Origin: an uncultured Poribacteria bacterium
GTDB lineage: Bacteria; Poribacteria; WGA-4E; WGA-3G
Reading direction: 5' to 3'
Length of the DNA: 64,000 bases
NCBI GenBank assembly: GCA_958295855.1
Contig: OY282383.1
Location: forward strand, 2,274,481-2,338,480
Under the pieces are notes generated by a model that made no database searches, was not told the origin of the DNA, and saw only the letters and a list, made by a program, of their open reading frames with translations. The translations under genes and the position numbers were made by a program. Shown here piece by piece: positions 53,029 through 63,349 of the stretch (positions are counted from its first letter, which is position 1; each line of letters begins with the position of its first letter).

Positions 53029-53819
53029 GGGTCGGCGCGGTGTCATTTTTGAACACTAAACCTCTCATTTACCCGCTCCTGAACGGGGAACTTCCAACGG
53101 ATATCGCGCTCAGTGTTCATGTACCGAGCCGCCTCGCAACGCTTTTAAGGGAAGGCGAGCTGGATGTTGGATTGATTCCGATTATTGAATACTTTCGCGC
53201 GAAGCACCCGGGGGCGGGTTACCGCATTCTGCCCGGTATCTCAATCGCGTCGCACGGAAGCGTCCAAAGCATCCAATTGTTTAGTCGTGTGCCAATTCAG
53301 GACATTCAGTGCATCGCTCTCGATACAAGTTCGCGCTCCTCTATCGCGCTCCTGAAAATCTTGCTTGCGGAAAAATATCAGCTTCAGCCGGAGTTCACAC
53401 CGTGCGCGCCTTCCGTGCACCCCGCCGCAGTAGAACCCGAAGCGGTGTTGCTCATCGGGGACGCGGCACTTAGGCACCTCGGCGCAACAGAATATAGCGT
53501 TGACCTCGGGGCAGAATGGCATGAATTGACAGGAATGCCGTTCGTCTACGCCTGCTGGGTTGCCAGGGGCGGAGTGTGTCTCGGCGATACACCGAATCTG
53601 CTGCGCCAAGCAAAAGCGCGGGGGATAGAACAAATCCCAGAAATTGCACGAATTGAAGCGCAAAAACTTGGTTTATCCGAAACCCTCTGCCGCGACTATT
53701 TGCAACATCACATCCACTATGACTTGGATGAATCTGAAATTGCCGGCATTGAACTCTTTTACAAACTTGCTGTGAAAAACGGGCTTGCTGCCCCAGGACA
53801 CTCCCTATCTTTTCACTGA
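53007..53819 (+). CDS. mqnA: Chorismate dehydratase (menaquinone futalosine pathway)
   Basis: 270 residues; GTG start at 53007 overlapping mqnE by 22 bp with GAGAGGGG upstream. It has [41 protein letters not shown] (both within family blocks), [15 protein letters not shown] and [15 protein letters not shown]. Converts chorismate to 3-[(1-carboxyvinyl)oxy]benzoate. A periplasmic-binding-protein fold acting in the cytoplasm. Confidence 0.93.
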   Translation: MVQKSRLRVGAVSFLNTKPLIYPLLNGELPTDIALSVHVPSRLATLLREGELDVGLIPIIEYFRAKHPGAGYRILPGISIASHGSVQSIQLFSRVPIQDIQCIALDTSSRSSIALLKILLAEKYQLQPEFTPCAPSVHPAAVEPEAVLLIGDAALRHLGATEYSVDLGAEWHELTGMPFVYACWVARGGVCLGDTPNLLRQAKARGIEQIPEIARIEAQKLGLSETLCRDYLQHHIHYDLDESEIAGIELFYKLAVKNGLAAPGHSLSFH

Positions 53820-53839
53820 AACCTCAAAAAGGAAACAAC

Positions 53840-54607
53840 ATGGAACGCAAAGGTGTTGAGACAATCAAAGAAGCAAGCAAACGCTTTCCTGAGACAATGG
53901 ATATGTTTACAAACAATGTATTTTCCACTGAGCGGGTAATACAAGCCCCACCCCTTGACTTGCCTGATTTTCTGAAGCCGAATACAAGGTTGAAAATGGA
54001 TGGTTTGAAGTGCCTATCTCATGTGCCAAATGAATCCGTGCCAGTAGCATTTTTTGACCCGCAGTACAGAGGCGTGCTGGACAAGATGAATTACGGCAAT
54101 GAAGGGAAAAGCAGAGAGAAACGTAGATGCGCATTGAGGCAAATGACCGAGGAACTGATTGGAAAATTCATTCAGGGCATTAACAACGTGCTGAACCCAT
54201 CTGGACATTTATTTCTCTGGATTGACAAGTTTCATCTTTGCCAGGGTTTTGGAACCTGGATTGATGGAACGCAGTTAGACGTTGTCGATTTGATTGTGTG
54301 GGATAAGGAAAGGTTCGGAATGGGGTATCGATCCAGACGGGTGAGTGAGTACTGTATGGTGCTACAGAAACAACCAAGAAGAGCGAAAGGTGTCTGGAAA
54401 ATTCATAACATTCGTGACGTTTGGCGTGAAAGAACAGACACAAAAGAGCATCCCCATCAGAAACCTCTCAAATTACAAGCAGAACTTATTGCAGCTGTTA
54501 GCAATGAGGGTGATTATGTCATAGATCCAGCTGCCGGATCCTTCTCTGTGATGTACGCAGCGCACATGCAAAATCGGCATTTCATCGGCTGTGATCTAGA
54601 AGGATAA
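53840..54607 (+). CDS. Orphan DNA methyltransferase (beta-type N4/N6 amino-MTase)
   Basis: 255 residues. Catalytic motif reads FFDPQYRG (D73-Q75-Y76), a DPPY variant; [15 protein letters not shown] (SAM binding) comes after it, so it is a beta-class enzyme. [15 protein letters not shown] is the third motif. No complete restriction gene follows; a 14-codon frame at 54609-54653 (MAKIKDCVPNFSKP) stops early and may be the stub of one. It modifies DNA, perhaps as an orphan. Confidence 0.82.
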   Translation: MERKGVETIKEASKRFPETMDMFTNNVFSTERVIQAPPLDLPDFLKPNTRLKMDGLKCLSHVPNESVPVAFFDPQYRGVLDKMNYGNEGKSREKRRCALRQMTEELIGKFIQGINNVLNPSGHLFLWIDKFHLCQGFGTWIDGTQLDVVDLIVWDKERFGMGYRSRRVSEYCMVLQKQPRRAKGVWKIHNIRDVWRERTDTKEHPHQKPLKLQAELIAAVSNEGDYVIDPAAGSFSVMYAAHMQNRHFIGCDLEG

Positions 54608-54741
54608 CATGGCAAAAATTAAAGATTGTGTCCCAAATTTTAGCAAGCCCTAAACAACCTATTGTGATGCAAATTTCTCTGTGATGCTACCACATCAGAA
54701 ACTGTCCATTCTGCGTACGAAACACTGAAACAGGTCTAAAA

Positions 54742-55224
54742 ATGAAATCCGTTGAAGAATCTGCTGATACTACCGAGTTTGCACAACAGTTTGAAGACTA
54801 CCTCAAAAGCTGTGGGCTCCGTTTGACCCAAAAGCGATTGGACATCTTAAACCAGATCTTCGCCTATCCGGGCCATTTCCAAACCGAAGATCTCCTTGTT
54901 CAAATGCGACGGAACGGCTACCTGGTCTCGCGTCCCACTATCTATCGGACACTCCCATTGCTCGTTAAAAGTGGGCTGTTGACCGAATTTATTGACGCGC
55001 AGAAAAACACCCGCTACGAGAGCATTCATTCGCTTAAAGAGCATGCACATCTTATCTGCCTTCGGTGTAGTCAGATTGTTGAATTTAAAGAACCGCAGAT
55101 TGATGCCTTGCAAAAATCGGTGTGTGAAGCACACCAATTTAAACCGGTGCGCTTCAGGAATGAGATAATCGGTTATTGTGCTGAATGTCAGGCGGAGTTA
55201 GAACCGACATCTACCGACGTTTGA
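54742..55224 (+). CDS. Fur-family transcriptional regulator
   Basis: 160 residues. Winged helix with LRLTQKRLDILNQIFAYPGH, and SRPTIYRTLPLLVKSG (recognition helix); dimerisation part with HLICLRCSQIVEFKEP and IIGYCAECQAEL, two CxxC pairs of the structural zinc site. Could be Fur, Zur or PerR; the metal cannot be told from sequence. Its 3' end overlaps the convergent secreted-protein gene by 14 bp. Confidence 0.9.
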   Translation: MKSVEESADTTEFAQQFEDYLKSCGLRLTQKRLDILNQIFAYPGHFQTEDLLVQMRRNGYLVSRPTIYRTLPLLVKSGLLTEFIDAQKNTRYESIHSLKEHAHLICLRCSQIVEFKEPQIDALQKSVCEAHQFKPVRFRNEIIGYCAECQAELEPTSTDV

Positions 55225-55912
55225 GACGGCTCCACGTTGTGGTTAGCAACCCTTCCGGGTGAACAGGCAATGTTTTTTCCTCCGCCTTGTCGTAGTCTTC
55301 GTCTGTCGGTTCATAGTCCAAGTCGCTGGACCAGCAAAAAACGTCATACTGCACCTGGAGTGAGCTTTGGCGCGTCCATATCATCATGACGTTTTCGCCA
55401 TCCTGCAATTTATTGACGGTGCCACCATCACTTCCAAAATCACCGGTTCGCATCCATGCCCATTCCGGGATGTTTTCTTCAAAGATGATATGATCGGGGC
55501 GGACAAACGCCGGCTCGTCCTCCGGGATTTTATCACCATCATCGCCCAAAACCCACAACCAATCTGAATGGTTGCTCGGATTAATGGCGCGCCCGATAAA
55601 CCGCCAGTCGCCTGCTTTTCCACCGGCACGGCTAATGTCGAACCGATAGAGTATCCACCCTTTTTGCCCCGCACCGGCGGTGTTCGTGATAATATCGCCG
55701 TAGGCACCATCGGCCGGGTCAACGGCATTTTCTCCTTTGCCTAATTTGTAGATATCCTCGGAATCCCTTTCGTCGAAGGCTTCGGCCTCAAACCAAATCT
55801 GTTCGCCTTTTCCGTTTTTGGAAACCCTGAACTCTTCCACAGCAAACCCAGGCGCCGCGTACATCAGCATAAAGCAGAGTGTTAAGCCAAGTACCAATTG
55901 AAATTTCATCAT
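55211..55912 (-). CDS. Secreted protein of unknown function
   Basis: 233 residues. Signal peptide MMKFQLVLGLTLCFMLMYAA, cleavage after GFA. The mature part is beta-rich and Trp-rich: EQIWFEAEAFDERDSEDIYK, GWILYRFDISRAGGK, then DWRFIGRAINPSNHSDWLWV, a layout seen in carbohydrate-binding modules (malectin/CBM6-like). That is an inference from residue pattern. No catalytic motif seen. Confidence 0.6.
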   Translation of the reverse strand: MMKFQLVLGLTLCFMLMYAAPGFAVEEFRVSKNGKGEQIWFEAEAFDERDSEDIYKLGKGENAVDPADGAYGDIITNTAGAGQKGWILYRFDISRAGGKAGDWRFIGRAINPSNHSDWLWVLGDDGDKIPEDEPAFVRPDHIIFEENIPEWAWMRTGDFGSDGGTVNKLQDGENVMMIWTRQSSLQVQYDVFCWSSDLDYEPTDEDYDKAEEKTLPVHPEGLLTTTWSRLKRR

Positions 55913-56098
55913 GAAATTTCTCCTCCATTCGATTTTTACAACAGTTTACAACGGTTAAGAAAAAATTGCAATCTTTTAATTAGAAGTCATTCTCCAACCG
56001 ACTGCCTGCAACTTTTTTCAAATTTTACATTTTATGCAACCTTTCCCTCCCTAACGCGTGTCTTTATATTATGAAGGAAGCACTTTTGGAGGAGACAC

Positions 56099-56458
56099 AT
56101 GAAAAACGACGACGCTGAACTGATTGAACGAAGCTTGGCAGGCGACCAGGGGGCTTTCGCCGCGCTGATGCGAAAATACCAAAAGCAGGTCCACGCACTC
56201 GCATGGCGGAAGATAGGTGATTTCCATATTGCCGAAGAAATCACACAAGACACGTTTCTCAAGGCTTACCAAAAACTTGCTACTTTGAAAAATCCAAAAC
56301 TATTTGCAGGCTGGCTCTACGTGATTGCCAATCGCCAATGCATCGCGTGGCTTCAAAAGAAGCGGCTCCCGATGGAATCGCTGGAAGCAATGCCCACAGC
56401 CGAACTAGAGGAACTGGCATATTCTCAATATGCCGAGAAATCATTTGACATTCATTGA
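56099..56458 (+). pseudogene. Truncated ECF sigma factor (region 2 only)
   Basis: 119 residues. Starts MKNDDAELIERSLAGDQGAF, then MRKYQKQVHALAWRKIGDFH and IAEEITQDTFLKAYQKLATL, a complete sigma region 2. After MPTAELEELAYSQY the frame ends with EKSFDIH; region 4, which binds the -35 box, is absent. The final codons overlap the -35 box of the next gene's promoter (56445). Probably a fragment; a short protein could still be made (GGAGGAG upstream). Confidence 0.7.
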
Positions 56459-56473
56459 AAAATGTGGTATAAT
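56445..56473 (+). promoter_or_regulatory. Consensus promoter for the Fe-S assembly genes
   Basis: TTGACA (56445-56450), 17 bp, TATAAT (56468-56473): perfect match to both boxes. It begins inside the last codons of the sigma fragment. Confidence 0.8.
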
Positions 56474-56508
56474 TCCAAAAACAGGTAGTGCGACACGAGA
56501 AACCGCTC

Positions 56509-56880
56509 ATGTATACGCAACAAGTGACCGAACATTACGAAAACCCGCGCAATGTCGGAACTATCGCCGATGCAGATGGAACAGCCACCATCGGCTCCGC
56601 CGCCAGCGGTGAAATGCTAAAACTTACGCTCAGCATCGTGGACGACATAATTGTTGCGGCGAAGTTCCGGGCGTTCGGATGCCCTACCGCAATCGCGAGC
56701 GGCTCTGTCCTAACCGAATTGAGCACCGGTAGCCGAATTTCGGATGCCCGGAAAATAACAGCTGCGCGCATTTCCGAAGCATTGGGCGGGCTACCGGCAG
56801 AGAAGCAACGCTACGCTACCTATGCTGAAGAAGTACTCAAAACAGCGATTACAAATTTTTTGTACGGGGGATGCGGTTAG
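56509..56880 (+). CDS. IscU/NifU-like Fe-S scaffold lacking two of three cluster cysteines
   Basis: 123 residues from the ATG at 56509. The IscU fold is clear: YTQQVTEHYENPRNVGTIAD, MLKLTLSIVDDIIVAAKFRA, then FGCPTAIASGSVLTELSTGS. IscU needs three Cys (37, 63 and 106 in E. coli). Here only C58 (FGCPT) aligns; the first position is Ser33 (AASGEM instead of ACGD) and the third is replaced (KQRYATYAEE instead of LHCS). A CG pair ends the protein (YGGCG). It could be a cluster-transfer helper rather than a scaffold. IscA follows 86 bp downstream. Confidence 0.78.
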   Translation: MYTQQVTEHYENPRNVGTIADADGTATIGSAASGEMLKLTLSIVDDIIVAAKFRAFGCPTAIASGSVLTELSTGSRISDARKITAARISEALGGLPAEKQRYATYAEEVLKTAITNFLYGGCG

Positions 56881-56966
56881 AAACGCTTGGCATGAACAAC
56901 CGCGCGCGTACCTCGTCGGAGACTTCTTGGCCACGTGAAATACCATTTCAGAATAGGAGACACACC

Positions 56967-57296
56967 ATGATTACTGTTACAGAATCTGCGGCACAAAAAG
57001 CCATTACACTCATCAACAGCGGTGAAAATCCCGCAGACGCAGAACTTGGATTGCGGATGCAAGTTATTGGCGGCGGATGCTCTGGTTTCCAATACAACCT
57101 TGAATTTGGCCCAGCAAAAAACACCGATAAGGTATTTGATTTTCACGGCTTGAAGGTCTTTATCGACCCTCGCAGTACCCTCTACCTTGCAGGTTCCATG
57201 CTGGACTACAACGACGGGTTAATGGACTCCGGCTTTAAAATTACCAATCCAAATGCCAAGAACACATGCGGTTGTGGGGAATCCTTTAGCGTTTAG
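56967..57296 (+). CDS. HesB/IscA-family Fe-S carrier protein
   Basis: 109 residues, start at 56967 after TAGGAGA. MITVTESAAQKAITLINSGE, MQVIGGGCSGFQYNLEFGP, and the C-terminal NTCGCGESFSV supply the three conserved Cys (C38, C101, C103). A-type carrier delivering Fe-S clusters to apoproteins. Erp/Isc/Hes subfamily not distinguishable. Confidence 0.92.
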   Translation: MITVTESAAQKAITLINSGENPADAELGLRMQVIGGGCSGFQYNLEFGPAKNTDKVFDFHGLKVFIDPRSTLYLAGSMLDYNDGLMDSGFKITNPNAKNTCGCGESFSV

Positions 57297-57383
57297 CCAT
57301 GATTCCCTGTAGGCGCGCTTTTCAAGATTTCGGGGTATCGTTGTATTCCCCGCGAGCGGGGATTGCAACTTTTACAACCCTTC

Positions 57384-58142
57384 CTACAACGCAGCGTAGA
57401 GTTCTGCATGCCGTTGGAGCGTCACATCCGAATCCGGTGGATTGATAACTTCTATGGAGACAAACCCGGTATACCCATCTTGCGCGAGGAACGCGAGTGA
57501 ATCTTTCTCCGTGTCGGGCAGGGGGCCGTTGTCGCCGAAGTTCACATGCGCGTGCCGTATCTTGTCGCGCAAATGGACATAAGCAACATCTACCGGCTGC
57601 CCATGTCGGACATGATGCGCCGCGTGCCAATTCACAAAGGTATGCTGTGCCTCCGCGCGGTATAGGACTTCAGCCACGTAGCTAGCGATAAGATTGCCGT
57701 GTGTCTCCAGACAAAGGGCAACCCCCGCCTCACCTGCCAACCCGTCGCATGCACGAATGCCGTCCGCTTCCCAATTGAGTGTTTGTGCCACCTCCACTGG
57801 GGTTTTCGGCACCGGATCACCAAAGATGCGGATATTCTTCGCGCCCATCTTCTCGGAAAGTTCAATATACCGCTTGAGCAGCTCCACCTGTTCGGCGCGT
57901 TTCTGCACGTCCACATCGATGAATCTCACCCCAGTTGCAATACAAGAAAGGGCAATGCCGCTGTCGGCAAGGCGTGCACGCGCCTCGCTGAGTTGTCGCG
58001 GTGTGGAATCCAATTCAACGCCGTGCCCATGATTCCACTCCACGCGGAGTTCTAGGTGTTCATAGTTATAGTGTTTCGCTTTGTCAATCAGTTCCGCTAG
58101 CGTTAACGGCGGACAGACAGACGACATGAATCCAAATTGCAT
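57384..58142 (-). CDS. Sugar phosphate isomerase/epimerase-like TIM-barrel protein
   Basis: 252 residues; GGAGG upstream of the ATG at 58142. MQFGFMSSVCPPLTLAELID, YEHLELRVEWNHG, MGAKNIRIFGDPVP, VALCLETHGNL, HVRHGQPVDVAYVHLRDKIR and FVSIEVINP provide the barrel with Glu/His metal candidates. Substrate unknown. It starts 23 bp after sbcC on the same strand. Confidence 0.8.
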   Translation of the reverse strand: MQFGFMSSVCPPLTLAELIDKAKHYNYEHLELRVEWNHGHGVELDSTPRQLSEARARLADSGIALSCIATGVRFIDVDVQKRAEQVELLKRYIELSEKMGAKNIRIFGDPVPKTPVEVAQTLNWEADGIRACDGLAGEAGVALCLETHGNLIASYVAEVLYRAEAQHTFVNWHAAHHVRHGQPVDVAYVHLRDKIRHAHVNFGDNGPLPDTEKDSLAFLAQDGYTGFVSIEVINPPDSDVTLQRHAELYAAL

Positions 58143-58165
58143 GTGAAGCCTCCAATTTTGTTAGG

Positions 58166-61100
58166 TTAACCTCGAATTTCAATAGATGAACTACCGTTTC
58201 CCTGCTTTTTCACGTTGATCTTGACAGGCAAACGTCTCGTTAATTCTTGAATGTGACTGATGACGAAGATGCTTCGCCCTTGCATGCGGAGCCCTTCGAG
58301 TGCCGCGATAGCAATGTCAAGCGTTTCGGTATCAAGCGTGCCGAAGCCTTCGTCAAGGAACAGTGAATTGAGCTGCGCACGCCCGCGGCTCATCTCCGCA
58401 AGTGCGAGTGCCAAAGCGAGGCTCGTTAGGAACGATTCGCCGCCGGAGAGCGTTTCAACAGGACGTTCTTCGTTGGCATTCCACCGATCGATGACAGTCA
58501 AATCACCGATACTCTTAACTTTAAGTTGGTACCGTTCTGAGGTAAGGTATCTCAACTGTGCATTGGCAATACGGCTGACTTGTTTGAACATAATATCCAA
58601 CGCGAAATCGCGCAAAGCATTAGTAGGAATTGTCTCCTGTAACCTTTTCCAACGCTCCAACTCCTGTTCAGCCGCACTCATTTCATTACCGAGAGCCTCA
58701 CGTTTTTCAAGCGCATTCTTCAAGCCTTTGATTATCTCCCCTTGCGCGCCAATCTCCACCTGCTTTGCTTGAAACTGTGCCTCGATTTCCTGGGCTTGGG
58801 CTTCAATCTTCCCCAATGCATCCGAATCAAACGGCGTTTCCTCAAACCGGGTCCGCAATTCAGCAATGTCTACCTCAAGTCGGTGCTTTTCTTGGGTATA
58901 TTCCGAGATTTCTTCGGCTATCTGTTGTTTTCGTGCCTCTTCCCGGAACGCGCGTGCATGTGCCTCTGGCGAGTCGAATCCTACATCGTTTAACTTATCA
59001 AAGTAAGCATCGCGCGCCGTGTCAAAGTTTTCATCACACGTCGCGTACCGGTCTTGGCCGTTTCGGTTATTGGCTTGTTTTTCAGTGAGCCGATCCCGGG
59101 ATTCCCGTAACCTCTCATCTGCCTTTTCACGCTCATCCGCTTTTGTCTGAATTGTCGCGTCTAACTGGGCGATTGCGTTGTCAATCTCGGTTTCCGTTGC
59201 CAATCTGTCAGTTTTCCCGCGAGCGTGGTTTAAAAACGCTTCTCCTTCGCGTTGATAGCGTTCGATCTCGGCGCGTAACTCTTCGTGGCGTTCCTCTGCT
59301 CTTTCCAGTTCGCGTTGGTTTGCCCGAATATCGGCGTTAAGCGTCTCAAGTTGATTCTGTTTCGTGCTAAGTTCTTGCTTACGCGCAGCAACCTCCTCTA
59401 TCCTATCAGAAAATTGGTTGACAGCCTCTTCTAGTTCGACATCGTGAAATGCCTCGGGTAATAACTCCCAAAAACGGGTTTCGCTATCTGCGATGTCTAC
59501 TTTTAAGTCTTCAAGCACATCGGTGACCTCACGTAAATTCTGCTCAGCATCACTTAACAACGATTGTTTGTGCGCAATGTCCTTATCACAACTGTCAAGT
59601 TGCTGCAACGCAGTTTCGCAAGCATGCGATGCCTGTGTGTGTGCCTCATGCGCTTTGTGGAGGTTCTCCACAGCAGTGTCCGCTTCCTGAATTTGTTGTC
59701 CGACCCACTCCGATGAAATGTCAGGTTTCGGATAAATTCCCTGCCATTGCTCGAAAAGGAGTTCGGTTTCACCTATCAGTTTCTCTATTTCCGCTTGGGA
59801 TGCTTCAATCCGTTCAGCGATGCTGCTTTTATCTTGCCCAATATGAATCTTCTTTTGTTCCAGAGTTGTCTTACGTTCATGTTCCGTTTTCGCGTTCGCT
59901 CTGGCATCGGCTAAGGCGTTTTCAGCAGTTTCCTGCCGTTCCTCGCTTTCAGGTTCCACTTTACCAGCATACGGATGCTCCATAGCTCCACACACCCGAC
60001 ACGGTTCTCCTGAGTGAAGATGCTGCCTCAGTTTATTGATCGGGCTTGCCAGCAGTGCGGCTTCACACTCCGCTTCGCAGATTACCACTGCTTCATCTGC
60101 GCTTCGACACGCTTGCGATTGGCTGACTAAGTCACCTGTCAGTTTCTCCAGCCGGGTACCAAGCGCGGCCTCGTCTTCGCGCAATTGGCACAAACGGTTC
60201 TCCGACTCACTGAGTTTGGTTTGCACCGCTTCATATTTCCGCGCCATTGACTGTGCATCTACCGCGTGCTGTTTTCGGATACCCCATTCCTCGCGGCTAC
60301 CTTCTGCCTGCAACGCGCTTAATTCAGCATCAGCCGCTGCAAGTTTATTTGCCGCGTTATCCTTTTGCGCCAGAAGTGTCGCATGCTTCTTTTGCAACAT
60401 GAATAACTCAGCCTTTAACTCAGATATGCGTGGAGCCAGTGTCGCTTCATTATCTAATTTTTCTGCCAGCAGGTTCCTCTTCAACTGGTGTTCTGTCAGG
60501 AGCGCGTTGGCCCTATCTAAACGGTGGCGGCTATCCAGCGGAATAGGATTTTCTGCCAAGAAGGTTTCCGCGATGCCAATCTCTGCTTTTAACATGGCTT
60601 GTGTTTTACTATTATCGCTCAAGGCTGCAGAGAGGGTATCAATTTCTTCATCAAGCCGTTGCAAACGGGGTTTTCGCTCTTCTACGAGTTGAAATTGCAT
60701 ATTCGCGCTCGCTATATCTGATTTCGCATCCCTATAGGCCTCGGTTTTCTGTACCCCCTCGGCTTTCGTAGTCTGATAAGCTTCCTCTTTTAGGTTAAAA
60801 TCGGCTTGATGTGCCTCAGATTGCGCTTGCGCGTATGTAAGTGCCGTCTCAGCCAGACGAAATGCTGCTGTTGCTTCTTGCAGCTCCAATTTCGCGGTAC
60901 CAAACGCCTGCTTTTCAGGGCGTAGACTATCTGCACGACGCGCGCGTTCCCGTTCTTCTTCAAGATTATCAATCTCCGACTGCCGGTCTGAGAGTTCTTT
61001 TTGACGTTCTTCTGAAGACTGGAGCCTTGCGAAATCCTCCTTACGTTTTGTTTCCCGCGCGCGCTCCTGTTGAACTTGCCGGATTTTCCCATCTAACGCG

Positions 61101-61810
61101 GCGGCAAACGTTTGCAATCTTCCAAGTTCAGTGTCGGCTTCCGCCAACTGTTCACGAGAAGCCTCCGGAATTTTGTTCAATTTGGCGAGAACCTCGTCGT
61201 TCGCCGCCGTAACCTCCTTCACTTTGTCGTGTAACACCTGTCTGAGTACGTCGTAGATGTAGATACCTGCAGTCGCCTCCAAAATCGTCCGTCTCTCTTC
61301 GTTGCTCGCTTTCAAAAACGCAGCGAATTCACCTTGCGCTAACATGACAGACCGGCTGAAAGCACCAAAATCAAGCCCTAAGATAGCAGTTACCTCTTCA
61401 CCCACGGTGTTTTGGCTGGAACCGAGAGATTTGCCGCGTGTGGACAGCTTATTGCTAATCAGCCCGCCATCTTCTGCGGAAATCAACTGTCCTTTCGGAG
61501 AGCCTCTGCGTGTAATAGACCAGGTGGCGAGGTAACGTGTTCCGTTTGCCTCAAAATGTACTTCGGCGGATCCCTCATCTTCTCCATGACTGAGAAGATA
61601 ACGCGGATTCTGACTTCCGGTTTTACCCAAACGTGGCGTTTTACCATAGAGCGCGACACAAATCGCATCCAATAACGTCGTTTTCCCGGCACCCGTCGGA
61701 CCGGTAATCGCCACAAGTGAGGCATCATCTAACGGCGATTCGTCAAAATTAAGTTCAACCTTTCTACGAAAACTATTTAGGTTCCTAAGCTTCAACTTAC
61801 ATAATCTCAT
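58166..61810 (-). CDS. sbcC: Exonuclease SbcC (Rad50-like ATPase)
   Basis: 1214 residues. Walker [21 protein letters not shown] at the N-terminus, two very long coiled-coil arms, zinc hook CRVC near 602-605 ([14 protein letters not shown]), and the C-terminal signature [16 protein letters not shown] with Walker [13 protein letters not shown]. Pairs with SbcD to cut hairpins and cruciforms in DNA. This is of interest in a genome full of palindromes. It starts 54 bp after sbcD. Confidence 0.95.
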   Translation of the reverse strand: MRLCKLKLRNLNSFRRKVELNFDESPLDDASLVAITGPTGAGKTTLLDAICVALYGKTPRLGKTGSQNPRYLLSHGEDEGSAEVHFEANGTRYLATWSITRRGSPKGQLISAEDGGLISNKLSTRGKSLGSSQNTVGEEVTAILGLDFGAFSRSVMLAQGEFAAFLKASNEERRTILEATAGIYIYDVLRQVLHDKVKEVTAANDEVLAKLNKIPEASREQLAEADTELGRLQTFAAALDGKIRQVQQERARETKRKEDFARLQSSEERQKELSDRQSEIDNLEEERERARRADSLRPEKQAFGTAKLELQEATAAFRLAETALTYAQAQSEAHQADFNLKEEAYQTTKAEGVQKTEAYRDAKSDIASANMQFQLVEERKPRLQRLDEEIDTLSAALSDNSKTQAMLKAEIGIAETFLAENPIPLDSRHRLDRANALLTEHQLKRNLLAEKLDNEATLAPRISELKAELFMLQKKHATLLAQKDNAANKLAAADAELSALQAEGSREEWGIRKQHAVDAQSMARKYEAVQTKLSESENRLCQLREDEAALGTRLEKLTGDLVSQSQACRSADEAVVICEAECEAALLASPINKLRQHLHSGEPCRVCGAMEHPYAGKVEPESEERQETAENALADARANAKTEHERKTTLEQKKIHIGQDKSSIAERIEASQAEIEKLIGETELLFEQWQGIYPKPDISSEWVGQQIQEADTAVENLHKAHEAHTQASHACETALQQLDSCDKDIAHKQSLLSDAEQNLREVTDVLEDLKVDIADSETRFWELLPEAFHDVELEEAVNQFSDRIEEVAARKQELSTKQNQLETLNADIRANQRELERAEERHEELRAEIERYQREGEAFLNHARGKTDRLATETEIDNAIAQLDATIQTKADEREKADERLRESRDRLTEKQANNRNGQDRYATCDENFDTARDAYFDKLNDVGFDSPEAHARAFREEARKQQIAEEISEYTQEKHRLEVDIAELRTRFEETPFDSDALGKIEAQAQEIEAQFQAKQVEIGAQGEIIKGLKNALEKREALGNEMSAAEQELERWKRLQETIPTNALRDFALDIMFKQVSRIANAQLRYLTSERYQLKVKSIGDLTVIDRWNANEERPVETLSGGESFLTSLALALALAEMSRGRAQLNSLFLDEGFGTLDTETLDIAIAALEGLRMQGRSIFVISHIQELTRRLPVKINVKKQGNGSSSIEIRG

Positions 61811-61864
61811 ATTTTGTCTATTCCCTTCATCGGCGAGCTGTTTGGCTTAAGGTTGTCTCTGTCA

Positions 61865-63037
61865 TCATTGTTCTTCCGCTACAAGTTCCGACAATTCAGC
61901 AAACGTTTGCATCAGGCATTCATCCGGGCTTTTATTAAACCGCTCCATGTAAAACTGCTCGAAGATTTCGAGCGGCTGATGCATATCTTCAATCGGCGGA
62001 AGGTCTTGTCCTTGCCTCTGCTCGGGCAAATCAACTTCAACGCTCAGCACATGCCCGCCATGCTGGTGAAACGCCTCCCGAATCTTATCACTGATTCCCA
62101 TTTCTGGCGTGTCTAATTTCAATTTGACCTGGATATATTTCCCATCCCACGCCTCGGTCACCGCTCGTGTTAGCACTGTGTTGAGATCGCCCGCTACGGT
62201 GCAAAGTTCCCTGAAAACCGGGATGTCAATTTCTTGGTGCATTGGCGGCGTGCCAGCATCTGATACATCAAGCAGATATACCTTTTTGCGATAATTCGTC
62301 TCGTTGAACCTCAGCGGAATCGGTGAACCCGAATACCGGATCGGATAACCCATGCCGTTGATAGCCTGCGGCCTGTGGAGGTGCCCGAGGGCAACATAAT
62401 CCACACCCTCCGGAAAATCGCTTGCATGGATAGCGGTAGCCCCCCCAATCTGGATGGTTCGTTCAGAATTACTCTCTTTCCCACCTTGAACGAAGAGATG
62501 CCCCATCACAATTTTAGGCAATTCCGCCGGCATCAGGGCAACACACTGCTGATAGAACGTCTTTAGCCGTTCCCGATACCGTTCGCTCTTTTCTAACTCC
62601 GTTTCAAAGGAGATATGCTGGAGTTCACTTTCAGAGAGATACGGCACTGCTGCGACGGCAACGCGTGGATTGTCAGGCGGGAACGTGAAGACACACTCGG
62701 TAGGTTCGGCGGCAAGCCCAACGACGTAAATTCTACCCATTTTGAGAAATTTTTGAGGTGCTTCCAGATGCCGAGGCGAATCGTGATTGCCAGCGGTGAT
62801 GACGGTGTACGCCTCGGTTTCATCAAAAAGACGGTAGAGAAATTGGTAATAGAGGTTTGTCGCATCAGCAGAAGGAAGGGACGTATCAAATATATCCCCT
62901 GAAACCAGCAGGAGTTCAACCTGATGTTCTTGGATTGAGTCAAGGAGCCACTCCAGGAATTGTTTATGTTCGTCAAGTCGGGGACGTTCGTGGAGCCGTT
63001 GGCCGATGTGCCAATCGGCAGTGTGCATGATTTTCAT
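61865..63037 (-). CDS. sbcD: Exonuclease SbcD (Mre11-like nuclease)
   Basis: 390 residues from ATG 63037. Phosphoesterase motifs: MKIMHTADWHIGQRL, LLLVSGDIFDTSLPSA, VITAGNHDSPRHLEA, KIVMGHLFVQGG and VDYVALGHLHRPQ. The subunit is Mn-dependent nuclease of the SbcCD complex. Both genes form an operon. Confidence 0.95.
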   Translation of the reverse strand: MKIMHTADWHIGQRLHERPRLDEHKQFLEWLLDSIQEHQVELLLVSGDIFDTSLPSADATNLYYQFLYRLFDETEAYTVITAGNHDSPRHLEAPQKFLKMGRIYVVGLAAEPTECVFTFPPDNPRVAVAAVPYLSESELQHISFETELEKSERYRERLKTFYQQCVALMPAELPKIVMGHLFVQGGKESNSERTIQIGGATAIHASDFPEGVDYVALGHLHRPQAINGMGYPIRYSGSPIPLRFNETNYRKKVYLLDVSDAGTPPMHQEIDIPVFRELCTVAGDLNTVLTRAVTEAWDGKYIQVKLKLDTPEMGISDKIREAFHQHGGHVLSVEVDLPEQRQGQDLPPIEDMHQPLEIFEQFYMERFNKSPDECLMQTFAELSELVAEEQ

Positions 63038-63349
63038 AATTGCTTGCAAGCTACGCTAGGGCGTACGCTCAGTCCTTGTTTTTGATTTTTTCTCGCCTAC
63101 GCTGACGTTGCCAAAATAGAAAACGCCAATATTGTTCTCAAAATATAGTAGAAACTATCATAACAGATTTCAAATCTATTTTCAAACAGATTAATCCTTG
63201 CCCTAAATTGTCCTATCTTGCTAAAAAAAAACAATTATGCTAAATTAAAACCTATTCCACAATCAATTGTTCCGACACTCGTTGTTTACAACGAAAACGC
63301 AATATTTTCCCATCACTTGCACCGGGTGGTGGATAAGGAGTTATGCGTC
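63038..63349. other. AT-rich divergent spacer sbcD / dioxygenase
   Basis: 312 bp between divergent starts, rich in A and T, with no GGTATT-family palindrome. It must hold the promoters of both sides; none matches consensus well enough to place. AAGGAG at 63335-63340 is the ribosome site of the next gene. Confidence 0.6.
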
